Made by a program: the position numbers and the translations under genes
From: Bacillus_CJ salitolerans
GTDB taxonomy: Bacteria; Bacillota; Bacilli; Bacillales; SA4
DNA length: 64,000 nt
Direction of reading: 5' to 3'
Assembly: GCF_042680805.1 (NCBI RefSeq)
Contig: NZ_JBHUEM010000020.1
Span: forward strand, 1 to 64,000
The notes under the pieces: model-generated
Databases searched by the model: none
The model's input: only the letters and a program-made list of their open reading frames with translations
Told to the model about the DNA's origin: nothing
In this document: in pieces, positions 44,443 through 52,384 of the stretch
Layout: every line of letters begins with the position of its first letter
Position numbering within the stretch: the first letter of the stretch is position 1

Positions 44443-44661
44443 TTCAAAATGTCGATTAGATTCTGTTATTCGGCTTTTCACACTGCAAATCACTTCAAAT
44501 GTCGATTAGATTCTGTAATTCGACTTTTCACACCGCAAACCAGTTCAAAATGTCGATTAAATCCTGTAATTCGATTTTTCACTCCGCGAACCAGTTCAAA
44601 ATGTCGATTAAATCCTGTAATTCGACTTTTCATACCGCAAATCACTTCAAAATGTCGATTA
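44443..44661. repeat. 51-bp minisatellite, four units plus partial
   Basis: Units start TTCAAAATGTCGATTA at 44443, 44494, 44544, 44595 and 44646, giving spacings of 51, 50, 51 and 51 bp. Units differ by a few substitutions. Apparent frames on both strands arise only because the period is near a multiple of three. Not CRISPR: there are no distinct spacers. Confidence 0.88.
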
Positions 44662-44714
44662 TGAGAATTCAAACCTCAATCCTCATAATATTCCTATAGA
44701 TTTATTAACATAAA

Positions 44715-44770
44715 AAAAGACTGTCGAGATCTTTCTCGACAGCCTGAAGAGGGTGATCTACCCTCTTTTT
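44715..44770 (-). terminator. Double hairpin terminator of the cupredoxin gene
   Basis: On the minus strand, AAGAGGGT/ACCCTCTT is followed by CTGTCGAGA-AAG-ATCTCGACAG and a T7 run. The second hairpin is the module also found after hmgA. Confidence 0.85.
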
Positions 44771-44777
44771 AACATAT

Positions 44778-45272
44778 TTAATCTACCACAATATAAGCGA
44801 TCATAGGTCCATTATGCTCTTTATCAGGGTGGGCTGTGCATATTAACCGATATGTACCCTCTTTAGAAAACTTCATCGTAACAACGGTTTCTTCCCCTTT
44901 TTTAACTGTACCTTTTACATTTGTTCCTTCGATAAAAAATGGATGTTCTTTACCATTTACTCCAAGAATCGTTAAAGTGATTTCTTTCCCCATAGGAACA
45001 ACAATCGTCCCTGGATCCCAGCGGTACGCCTCGATTTCCTTCCCAGATTCTGTAGTTGTTGAAAACTCACCAGTTACCATGTGGAAGGTGTAAACTTCAT
45101 GTTCATCAGTTGAAGGCTCAACATTTACTGGTACAACATTTGGTCTGAAAAATAATAGTCCGCAAATAATAAGTGTTAAACTGATAGCGGAAATAATGAC
45201 CCATTTCCTTTTAATAAATATAAATCTCAAAATTCCCATCTCCCTTTCGTGTATGCTTGTCTCTTTATTCAT
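44778..45272 (-). CDS. Membrane-anchored cupredoxin
   Basis: 164 residues: basic N-terminus, one membrane anchor (about 24-42), then a plastocyanin-like domain with copper ligands His in KEHPFF and Cys, His, Met in CTAHPDKEHNGPM. It faces outside and probably carries electrons or copper. The start is uncertain: the first ATG has no ribosome site, while AAGGGAG lies before an internal TTG at 45230, which would still keep the anchor. Confidence 0.8.
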   Translation of the reverse strand: MNKETSIHEREMGILRFIFIKRKWVIISAISLTLIICGLLFFRPNVVPVNVEPSTDEHEVYTFHMVTGEFSTTTESGKEIEAYRWDPGTIVVPMGKEITLTILGVNGKEHPFFIEGTNVKGTVKKGEETVVTMKFSKEGTYRLICTAHPDKEHNGPMIAYIVVD

Positions 45273-45316
45273 ATGATTAGATGGTACTAGACTTGTCAGT
45301 TTTAGAAAAAATAAAA

Positions 45317-45342
45317 AATCACCTAGTCAAGTTGATAGGTGA
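45317..45342 (-). terminator. Terminator of the 40-residue membrane gene
   Basis: TCACCTA and TAGGTGA form a stem (45319-45342); on the minus strand it is followed by TTTTTTATTTTTT. Confidence 0.75.
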
Positions 45343-45359
45343 TAAGTAATAAGCACTTA

Positions 45360-45482
45360 TTAAAATGGTTTATCCTTTGTAGAATCCCAATAATAAACTT
45401 TGGGTAGACCAATATAGATCCACATGTCTTGAACAATAGAGGCACCAACAAAGAATACAAGCTGCCAATCGAGTTGTTTCAT
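45360..45482 (-). CDS. 40-residue small membrane protein
   Basis: A complete small gene: GGAGGTG sits 3-9 bases before the ATG, and its own terminator follows. The product begins MKQLDWQLVFFVGASIVQD and contains one hydrophobic segment (about 6-28) followed by a polar tail. It is probably a single-pass membrane protein. No family recognised. Confidence 0.7.
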   Translation of the reverse strand: MKQLDWQLVFFVGASIVQDMWIYIGLPKVYYWDSTKDKPF

Positions 45483-45699
45483 GCTACACCTCCTATTATC
45501 CTATATCTCACAATACGATCATCAAGTGTTGTCCCATGACTAATTTTGCAAACAAAATATTAAAAACAGAAAAAACGAAAGAGTTCGTGTATGTGAGTTG
45601 GTAAGAAGGATTTCTTAATAAATAATCAACATTTTTCAATTATTTTCCCCACTTTACAGTCAATCAATGGAGGAGTATAGTACTCTCATAGTTTCTCAT

Positions 45700-45840
45700 T
45701 CTTATATCGCTTAATCTCATTTAATGAGAGCGGGGGAACCAACGTGACGTATTCTGTCACATGGGGTGAAACCTTAATGGTGGGGTTCTCTCATAAACCC
45801 AAACCCGGCAGCTAACTTCGTAAGCGTTAGGGAGAAAGAA
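45700..45840 (+). promoter_or_regulatory. ydaO/yuaA-type c-di-AMP riboswitch
   Basis: The conserved core is seen in order: TCGCTTAATCT, GAGCGGGGGAACCAA, ATGGGGTGAA, GGGGTTCTCTCATAAACCC, CGGCAGCTAACTTCGTAAGCG and TAGGGAGAAAG. This matches the ydaO consensus as I know it. It lies directly upstream of a Ktr-type potassium transporter, a classic target. Confidence 0.9.
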
Positions 45841-45870
45841 TAGAAACCTTGAGTTTCGTAAAATAGTACG

Positions 45871-45904
45871 ACTACAAGGTTAATTTCCTTGTGGTCTTTT
45901 TTTT
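45871..45904 (+). terminator. Riboswitch-controlled terminator
   Basis: ACTACAAGG pairs with CCTTGTGGT (45887-45895), then C and T8. CCTTG at 45847-45851 could pair with CAAGG as an antiterminator, so ligand binding should favour termination. Confidence 0.82.
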
Positions 45905-45937
45905 CGCCCAAAGCTATTTATAAAAAGGAGTTATGGT

Positions 45938-47257
45938 ATGAACACAAAATGGGTAAGACTAAATCCCTCTCAGCTACTAATCTTTATTTTTGGCGTTTTT
46001 ATTCTCCTTGGGACAGTCTTGTTGAAACTACCCTTTGCTACAAATGAACCTATATCTTGGCTTGATGCTCTTTTTACAGCAACGTCAGCAATGACTGTTA
46101 CGGGGTTAGTTGTATTTGATACGGGAACTGTATATACCTTATTCGGAGAAATAGTCATCGTGTCACTTATTCAATTAGGCGGGCTTGGAATTATGTCTTT
46201 TGCTGTACTGATCTTTATCATGCTTGGCCGAAAAATTGGTATAAAAGAGAGAATCGTCGTTCAACATGCATTAAATCAAACCTCTCTAGGGGGCGTTGTT
46301 AATCTTGTAAAGCATTTATTCATTTTCTCTTTTACGATTGAACTAATTGCGATGTTATTTCTAGCCATACGGTGGATTCCAGAATATGGTGTGGGAACAG
46401 GATTATATTACAGCTTCTTTCACTCAATATCAGCATTTAACAATGCAGGGTTTGGATTGTGGCCAGATAACCTAATGGGGTATGTCGGTGACCCAGTTGT
46501 CAATATTATCATTTCTTTTTTATTTATCATAGGAGGAATCGGATTCACTGTATTAATGGATATTCATTCCAAGAAAAATTTCAGGAGATTATCCTTACAT
46601 ACAAAAATCATGTTGTGGGGATCACTCGTTATAAATACGGTGGCCATGTTCATCCTATTTATTATTGAATATACAAATCCAAATACACTTGGCGGTCTTA
46701 CTTTTGTAGACAAACTCTTTGCAGCATATTTTCAGGCTGTAGCTCCTCGGACTGCGGGCTTTAATACAATTGATCTAGCGTCTTTGCATGAACCTAGTAT
46801 TCTTCTAATCATTATTCTAATGTTTATTGGAGCGGGGAGTGCTTCTACTGGAGGCGGAATTAAGTTAACAACCTTTGTTATTATTGTTTGGAGTGTTATC
46901 ACCTTTCTTAAAGGGAAAGAAGAAATCGTTATAGCAAGGAGATCCATTCAAGATAGATTTGTTTTAAAGTCTCTATCCATTACAGTCATTTCTCTTTTAT
47001 TTGTTGTCCTTGGAATATTTATTTTAAGTGTAACGGAAAAGGCACCACTTCTTCATATCTTTTTTGAGGTTGTTTCAGCCTTCGGAACAGTAGGCCTTAC
47101 ATTGGGGCTTACTTATGTTTTAACACCAATAGGAAAAGTTGTAATCATTATCGTTATGTTTCTTGGAAAGCTAGGACCGTTAACCATGGTTTACTCTCTA
47201 GCAAAACCTGAAAAGGCTAAAATTAAATATCCAAGCGAAGATGTTTTAGCAGGATAA
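45938..47257 (+). CDS. Ktr-type potassium uptake membrane subunit
   Basis: A 439-residue TrkH/KtrB-family protein with four pore repeats: TSAMTVTGLVVFDTG, AFNNAGFGLWPD, PRTAGFNTIDLAS and FGTVGLTLGL. Na+-dependent K+ uptake is expected with a KtrA/KtrC gating subunit, which is not encoded nearby. AAAAAGGAG precedes the ATG. Expression is probably shut down by c-di-AMP through the leader. Confidence 0.92.
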   Translation: MNTKWVRLNPSQLLIFIFGVFILLGTVLLKLPFATNEPISWLDALFTATSAMTVTGLVVFDTGTVYTLFGEIVIVSLIQLGGLGIMSFAVLIFIMLGRKIGIKERIVVQHALNQTSLGGVVNLVKHLFIFSFTIELIAMLFLAIRWIPEYGVGTGLYYSFFHSISAFNNAGFGLWPDNLMGYVGDPVVNIIISFLFIIGGIGFTVLMDIHSKKNFRRLSLHTKIMLWGSLVINTVAMFILFIIEYTNPNTLGGLTFVDKLFAAYFQAVAPRTAGFNTIDLASLHEPSILLIIILMFIGAGSASTGGGIKLTTFVIIVWSVITFLKGKEEIVIARRSIQDRFVLKSLSITVISLLFVVLGIFILSVTEKAPLLHIFFEVVSAFGTVGLTLGLTYVLTPIGKVVIIIVMFLGKLGPLTMVYSLAKPEKAKIKYPSEDVLAG

Positions 47258-47315
47258 GAACAAAACGGCGTTAGATGAATAATATATAAGAACTTTTTGA
47301 AAAGGAGCATGTAAA

Positions 47316-47543
47316 ATGCCATCTTTGGTAGGTTCTATAAATATTACTAGCGTTGGTGGTGGAACATTTACAGTCGGAGATGTATTTCGAATTTCACCAG
47401 ACGATAGTGGGTTTACAACGAGTGGATCTGGTGGTTTTAATACAGGAGATTTTATGGTTGTGTCAAATAAAAAGAGTGTAACAAATACAAATGATGCTGA
47501 CATTTCAGATCAAAAGACATTCCAAATCAATCCTTATATTTAA
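47316..47543 (+). CDS. GerPA/GerPF-type spore germination protein
   Basis: 75 residues with the family pattern: MPSLVGSINI, TFTVGDVFRISP, SGSGGFNTGDFMVVSN and NTNDADISDQ. GerP proteins sit in the spore coat region and help germinants pass. AAAAGGAG precedes the ATG. It is isolated from any full gerP operon. Confidence 0.82.
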   Translation: MPSLVGSINITSVGGGTFTVGDVFRISPDDSGFTTSGSGGFNTGDFMVVSNKKSVTNTNDADISDQKTFQINPYI

Positions 47544-47629
47544 AAAGTTATCATGAAGAGTTGACAATTAGAAAAAAAAGCCATATATTTAATTAAAATA
47601 TTATTATTTAAAAGGAGTATGTTTTATGA

Positions 47630-47770
47630 GTGGAGTCGTTCTTAACTAAACGTAATTTTATACGTTTGAATCAATTTTCCTTTGAAGACATCCAATATAG
47701 TGATGTTTATTTAAGTATAGGTAAAATGATTCATGTTAAGAACACAGCATACATGCATATTCTTTCATAG
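47630..47770 (+). CDS. Possible 46-residue small protein
   Basis: A GTG-started frame (MESFLTKRNFIRLNQFSFED) preceded by AAAGGAG about 13-15 bases upstream and followed by a terminator. An alternative ATG frame at the same site encodes only seven residues. Faint GerPE-like look (YSDVYLSIGKMIHV), possibly a gene fragment. Confidence 0.3.
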   Translation: MESFLTKRNFIRLNQFSFEDIQYSDVYLSIGKMIHVKNTAYMHILS

Positions 47771-47789
47771 TTTTGATTGGGATAAAGCA

Positions 47790-47814
47790 CTGTGCTATTT
47801 GGCACAGTTTTTTT
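47790..47814 (+). terminator. Terminator
   Basis: CTGTGC pairs with GCACAG (47802-47807), followed by T7. Confidence 0.8.
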
Positions 47815-47858
47815 GTTCAATAGGCTTTTTTGAGTGCCTATTTATTAAAATTATGTAA

Positions 47859-47893
47859 ACCGCATTGAACTAGTGTTCAATGCGGTTTTTTTT
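47859..47893 (+). terminator. Second terminator, 12-bp stem
   Basis: ACCGCATTGAAC pairs perfectly with GTTCAATGCGGT (47875-47886) around TAGT, followed by T7. It insulates the mutS2-like gene from upstream transcription. Confidence 0.9.
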
Positions 47894-47903
47894 ATTCCGC
47901 TCT

Positions 47904-48105
47904 AACTGGCGCTAAGATCCCCACTTCAAAACTTTAGAAGATTCGAAGAAGTTTAAGTGGGGGATAAACGCCAGTAAGAACCCTGTATAGGAACACAGAC
48001 TAAAGTCGCCACCTCCTGTGGCAACGTCTGTGTGACCCACAGTGTGGGCAGGGGCTAACAATTAGTGGATATGAGGAAAACCTCCACTGATTGAAGTTTC
48101 ACTTT
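47904..48105. repeat. Modular palindromic repeat, copy 1 (family 2)
   Basis: It contains AACTGGCGCTAAG...CGCCAGT enclosing CCCACTTCAAAACTTTAG and AAGTTTAAGTGGG, an inserted hairpin (CACAGAC...GTCTGTG with GCCAC/GTGGC), and a last dyad ending TCCACTGATTGAAGTTTCAC. It is the inverted relative of 60761-60904. It ends 5 bp before the mutS2-like ribosome site. Confidence 0.85.
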
Positions 48106-48124
48106 ATATTAAGGAGGAAGAAAA

Positions 48125-50062
48125 GTGGATACAAAAACAATTCAAACGCTACAATTTGACGAAATTAAAAAGAGACTAGCTGAGTATGCGATGTCAGATA
48201 TGGCAAAAGAACAAATCCAAAGTCTTTACCCGTCAACAAATAAAAACCAAATTACGAATTGGTTAGAAGAAGTGACTGAAGCAAAGGCGGTGTTAACCAA
48301 TACCACAAGTATACCGATATCTTCTTTAACTGGGATAGGCAACGCTCTAAAAAATATAAACAAAGGTGTAGCATTAAGACCAGATCAATTGAAGGAGATA
48401 TTTAATTTAATCGACTGTGCAGATAAATTAAGGAGATTTATGAAAGATAAAGAATATTTGGCTCCTAAAATTAGTACATTTATTTACTCCTTGCATGATT
48501 TATCCGTGCTTGGGGAGGAAATCAGTAGGTGTATTAGAAATGGTCAGGTTGATGATTATGCCAGTAAGGAATTATTAAAGATTCGAAAGCAGATTAGTAT
48601 CCTTCAGACCCGATTAAAGGAAAAGGTAGACCATGTAGTAAAGTCATCAAAATATAATAAATATTTGCAAGAAAATGTGGTCAGTTTACGCAATGGTCGA
48701 TATGCAATACCGATTAAAAAGGAGTATCGCAAACAAATTAATGGAGTTGTTCTAGATACATCAGCCTCAGGATCCACGGTGTACATGGAACCGGAAGAAT
48801 TAGGGTCCATACAGGATGAAATCAATTATGTAAAGTATGACGAAGAAGCAGAGGAACAAAACATATTACTTTATTTAACAGGTCTTGTCGAAAAGTATGA
48901 ACACGAATTAAAAATAGCAGTTGATACACTTGTATACTACGATCTAGTCTTTGCTAAAGGGAAATACAGCTTAGCGATTGAAGGTCAGTCAGTAAGAATA
49001 AACGAACACCATACGATCAAGCTCAAAAATGCAAAACACCCTCTATTAGGAAAGGAGGCTATTCCTTTAACTATCATTATCGGAGAAGAATTTGATGCAC
49101 TTCTAATAACTGGCCCGAATACTGGGGGGAAAACCGTTACGATGAAAACGGTTGGATTACTTACGATAATGGCGATGTCTGGTTTGCATGTTCCAGTAGA
49201 AACCGGAAGCGAATTAGCGATCTTTCAAGAAGTGCTTGTTGATATTGGAGATGGACAAAGCATAGAGGAATCATTAAGTACATTTTCATCGCGTATAAAA
49301 AATGTCATCGATATCCTTAGTAAGGCTACACCACAAACGTTAGTATTACTTGATGAATTAGGTTCTGGAACTGATCCGGCAGAGGGGATGGGATTAGCAA
49401 CATCCATACTTGAAGAACTATACAAAAAAGGGGCAACGATTTTGGCAACGACTCATTATAGTGAAATCAAAGAATATGCGATGACAACGGAAGGCTTTCA
49501 AAATGCATCAATGGAATTTGACATAGAGACATTAAGGCCAACCTATCGCCTTATTATAGGCGAAAGCGGTACCAGTCAAGCCTTCTCAATAGCACTGAAA
49601 TTAGGGATGCACCCAAAGATTATAGAGAGGGCACATGCCATAACGTATAAAGAAGAGAAAAATTATGATGAAGAAACTACTTATAGTATTCATCAATTAA
49701 ATAAACAGCTAGGCTTTAATAACAAACACATACGAAAACAGAAGCATCTTATGAAAGAAAAGAGACTAACTCAGCACACCGAATCCAAATTTAACGTGGG
49801 GGATAATGTGAAGATACCTTTCATGAATGAGTATGGAATTGTATACAAGCCAGAAGACAAAGATGGAAATGTAATAGTCGTCATTAAGGGAGTAAAAAAG
49901 ATAATCAATCAAAAACGACTTGAACTCTATATAAAGGCGGAAGAACTGTACCCTGAAGAATATGAGATGGATATAGTATTTGAATCTAAAGACAATAGAA
50001 AAAAAGACAAATTGTTAAACAAAGGCCATGTTGAAGGACTTACTATTGAAAGGGAAAAATAA
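48125..50062 (+). CDS. MutS2-like ATPase lacking the Smr domain
   Basis: 645 residues, GTG start after AAGGAGG. Core and clamp helices, the MutS ATPase with Walker A GPNTGGKTVT (about 331-340), VDIGDGQSIEESLSTFS, Walker B LVLLDELGSGTDP (about 401-413) and TTHYSEIK are intact. Full MutS2 is near 780 residues and ends in an Smr nuclease domain; here the tail is only a KOW-like segment (FNVGDNVKIP...) and a charged end. It is therefore a paralogue, perhaps a ribosome- or DNA-junction-acting ATPase without nuclease. Confidence 0.85.
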   Translation: MDTKTIQTLQFDEIKKRLAEYAMSDMAKEQIQSLYPSTNKNQITNWLEEVTEAKAVLTNTTSIPISSLTGIGNALKNINKGVALRPDQLKEIFNLIDCADKLRRFMKDKEYLAPKISTFIYSLHDLSVLGEEISRCIRNGQVDDYASKELLKIRKQISILQTRLKEKVDHVVKSSKYNKYLQENVVSLRNGRYAIPIKKEYRKQINGVVLDTSASGSTVYMEPEELGSIQDEINYVKYDEEAEEQNILLYLTGLVEKYEHELKIAVDTLVYYDLVFAKGKYSLAIEGQSVRINEHHTIKLKNAKHPLLGKEAIPLTIIIGEEFDALLITGPNTGGKTVTMKTVGLLTIMAMSGLHVPVETGSELAIFQEVLVDIGDGQSIEESLSTFSSRIKNVIDILSKATPQTLVLLDELGSGTDPAEGMGLATSILEELYKKGATILATTHYSEIKEYAMTTEGFQNASMEFDIETLRPTYRLIIGESGTSQAFSIALKLGMHPKIIERAHAITYKEEKNYDEETTYSIHQLNKQLGFNNKHIRKQKHLMKEKRLTQHTESKFNVGDNVKIPFMNEYGIVYKPEDKDGNVIVVIKGVKKIINQKRLELYIKAEELYPEEYEMDIVFESKDNRKKDKLLNKGHVEGLTIEREK

Positions 50063-50612
50063 CGAGTAAAAAAGAGGACGAAAAGTTGCTGAAAGAGTTG
50101 TCATAGTTGCTGAAAAAATTACAATAGTTGTTAATAAAATCTTGATGATAAATTACCAAAGTCTAAAAAAATATAAGATAACAGCCAAGTTGACTTTACA
50201 AAACTAGTAGAGAAGCTTAGGAGGAAAATTTTACAAGAACCCCCCAAAAAATGAATATGAAATTGTACAATTTTTAGGAAATACCGTATATTTTTTAGCT
50301 TGAGTGAAAGAGGCGAGACTCCTTCAAAGAACGGCTGACGGGAAACCCATGCAGGTGAATTAAGTTGAAGAGGAAGTTTAATCTTTGCTTATGGCTGCTA
50401 CAGCCCTTTCGCACATTAAACTAGAGATGCCAGCACATCCAAAACTAGTCCGGAATGGGAGTCCCTTTCTCGCAATAAGAAATAGGATAGCAGAAGCGAT
50501 AACCGTTCTTCTTGTTTATTTGGAATACAATTGTTCACATTGAGAAACGTTATAGGTATAAATAGAAGGTTCTATTATGAAATGGAATTAACTTTAGAAA
50601 AGAGGGATGATT
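50063..50612. other. Intergenic with a 160-bp imperfect palindrome
   Basis: GCGAGACTCC (50313) faces GGAGTC...CTCGC (ends 50473); inside, AGTTTAAT (50375-50382) pairs with ATTAAACT (50415-50422) around GGCTG/CAGCC. No gene is supported. It may be a further structured intergenic repeat, but no second copy lies in the window. Confidence 0.5.
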
Positions 50613-51299
50613 ATGGATTGGAGTCTTCTCTGGAAAGCAGTTGTAATCGTAATAGGGGGGACGTTAATACTCAGATTTGCAGGAAGAAAATCAATATCAC
50701 AAATGACACTTGCACAGGTTGTCATTATGGTTGGTATTGGATCATTGCTAGTTCAACCAATTGTTGGTCGGAATGTATGGGCAACTTTAGTGGTTGGTAT
50801 CGCTTTAGTAGCAACATTAGTCGTAATAGAATATGGTCAAGTCAAATTTGATTTTTTTGAATCATTTGTCTCTGGAAAATCAAAGCTTCTAATTGATAAT
50901 GGGGTAATCCAAGAAAAAAATATGCTTAAACTAAGAATGACAGTCGATCAATTAGAAATTCAGCTTCGTCAAAACAATGTAACGAATATTAGTGATGTTC
51001 AATATGCCACACTTGAGCCTAGTGGAAAATTAGGTTTCATATTGAAACAAAACAAACAAAATGCGACCAAAGAAGATATTCAGTATATACTAGACCAAAT
51101 TCAACAGCTAAGACAAGAAATTGAACTAAAGCTTCCACAAACAAAAGTAGTATTTAAAGCGAATCCAAAACAAAACCAAAGCACGAATCCTAATCCTCCA
51201 AATACGCAAACCAATCCGAACCAACCAATTCAAAATAGTTTGTTTGAAGAAGTTCGAGATAAGGGTCATCATGAGGAGCCTCCTCAATACTTACAGTAA
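50613..51299 (+). CDS. DUF421 membrane protein
   Basis: The protein has 228 residues. The ATG at 50613 is preferred, as the ATG at 50607 touches the GAGGG site. Three membrane segments (about 5-75) carry LRFAGRKSISQMTLAQVVIM; then comes the cytoplasmic DUF421 domain with KLLIDNGVIQEKN and LEIQLRQNNV, and an Asn/Pro/Gln-rich tail. The family (YdfR/YetF-like) is of unknown function, in part spore-associated. Confidence 0.85.
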   Translation: MDWSLLWKAVVIVIGGTLILRFAGRKSISQMTLAQVVIMVGIGSLLVQPIVGRNVWATLVVGIALVATLVVIEYGQVKFDFFESFVSGKSKLLIDNGVIQEKNMLKLRMTVDQLEIQLRQNNVTNISDVQYATLEPSGKLGFILKQNKQNATKEDIQYILDQIQQLRQEIELKLPQTKVVFKANPKQNQSTNPNPPNTQTNPNQPIQNSLFEEVRDKGHHEEPPQYLQ

Positions 51300-51419
51300 C
51301 CAAGAGCTGACGTGTTCTTGGTTATGATTTACAGAATGTTGGTCAACCAGGCGAGCTACAACACGTTGTGATTTTAGTTCTCGCATCTTAGCGCAGGGCG
51401 GTTCTATAGCGTTTTGTTA

Positions 51420-51448
51420 TTGACATTATTTTGAAAGTAGGATATAGT
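51420..51448 (+). promoter_or_regulatory. SigA promoter of the cold-shock gene
   Basis: TTGACA (51420-51425), 17-bp spacer, TATAGT (51443-51448). Predicted start near 51455, so the hairpin at 51484 lies in the leader. Confidence 0.7.
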
Positions 51449-51483
51449 AAGTAGTATAGTTTATAAATTCTACCTTATTAGTC

Positions 51484-51547
51484 ATTCACATATTATAAAA
51501 AGTGATCATCTTATTTGGTACTTTTTATAATATGTGAATTTTTTTTG
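51484..51547 (+). promoter_or_regulatory. Leader hairpin with U-tract in front of the cold-shock gene
   Basis: A 20-bp perfect, almost wholly A/T stem (51484-51503 with 51520-51539) and a 16-nt loop is followed by T8, 40 bp before the csp start. It can act as an attenuator or thermosensitive leader. Confidence 0.7.
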
Positions 51548-51588
51548 TTAAAAAATAGCATATTATATTTAAAGTGGAGGTTTTCAAC

Positions 51589-51789
51589 ATGAAAACAGGT
51601 ACAGTTAAATGGTTTAATGCAGAAAAAGGATTCGGATTTATCGAAGTTCAAGGAGAAGCAGACGTATTTGTACATTTCTCTGCGATCACTGGAGAAGGCT
51701 TTAAATCTCTTGACGAAGGTCAACAAGTTGAATTTGAAGTAACTGAAGGAAATAGAGGACCACAAGCAGCAAACGTTGTAAAACTATAA
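51589..51789 (+). CDS. csp: Cold shock protein
   Basis: A 66-residue OB-fold protein. The ATG at 51589 lies 8 bases after GTGGAGG. RNP1 KGFGFIEV and RNP2 VFVHF are present. It binds single-stranded RNA and DNA and relieves RNA structure. A YdjO-type gene follows, so the unit is probably cold-induced. Confidence 0.95.
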   Translation: MKTGTVKWFNAEKGFGFIEVQGEADVFVHFSAITGEGFKSLDEGQQVEFEVTEGNRGPQAANVVKL

Positions 51790-51803
51790 TAAAAGGTGAG
51801 GAT

Positions 51804-51834
51804 GAAAGCTAACAAGAATGCTGGGTTAGCTTTC
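51804..51834 (+). other. Hairpin between csp and the ydjO-like gene
   Basis: GAAAGCTAAC pairs with GTTAGCTTTC (51825-51834); no U-tract follows, so it is more likely a processing or stability element than a terminator. Confidence 0.5.
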
Positions 51835-51864
51835 AAATTCTATCCTATATAGGGGGCAAAAAGT

Positions 51865-52065
51865 ATGGTGTTTGGTAAAAAAAATGTTGAAGAAATTAAA
51901 ATGGCAGATACAAAAATCTGGGTGTGTACATCAGATTCATGTAATTGTTGGGTTCGTGATAACTTCAAGAGTAAAGACGCAACTAAATGCCCGATGTGCA
52001 ATAGTGAAATGGAAATGACATCGAAAGAGCTTCAAATCATTCATAACCACTCAGTCGCTGAATAA
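51865..52065 (+). CDS. YdjO-family cold-inducible protein
   Basis: 66 residues; the family pattern MVFGKKNVEE, WVCTSDSCNCWVRDNF, CPMCNSEM gives four to five Cys that may bind zinc. AGGGGGC precedes the ATG. In B. subtilis YdjO is cold-induced; here it directly follows csp, supporting a joint cold response. Confidence 0.85.
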   Translation: MVFGKKNVEEIKMADTKIWVCTSDSCNCWVRDNFKSKDATKCPMCNSEMEMTSKELQIIHNHSVAE

Positions 52066-52300
52066 TATTTAGCTCTTCTCATTTTGATCCGCAGAATTCT
52101 TTTTATTTCTTTATTCCTAAAATTCTTTCATACTACTGTTAATTATGTTTGTAAAATTTGTCTGTTTTTTTCTAATTCTCACTGGCGTGGCCTAGGAGTC
52201 ACAAGGATGGAGGAGAGGTAGGGCTTTCATTGTTTTAGAATTACATGTAACAACTTATGAGATGATCATTGTTATAATTAAATGACAACGAAACCTTTGC
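52066..52300. other. Intergenic, nothing supported
   Basis: No gene, repeat copy or promoter pair that I can defend. It is slightly GC-richer around 52180-52240. Confidence 0.4.
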
Positions 52301-52306
52301 TTTAAT

Positions 52307-52335
52307 AAAGCACCTTTCATTAAGAAAGGTGCTTT
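52307..52335. terminator. Bidirectional terminator
   Basis: AAAGCACCTTTC pairs with GAAAGGTGCTTT around ATTAA, between the convergent ydjO-like and pepF genes. Confidence 0.88.
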
Positions 52336-52384
52336 TCCAATTGAGAAATTTATTCAGCTTTGATGGCTTAAATCCAGATATATT

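Noticed and set aside
44443..44661. CRISPR array
   Set aside because: The units are near-identical over their whole length, so there are no unique spacers, and no cas genes are nearby.
44449..44699. Open frames of 60-71 residues on both strands in the 51-bp array
   Set aside because: They exist only because the repeat period is near a multiple of three; no ribosome binding site, and the residues simply repeat every 17 positions.
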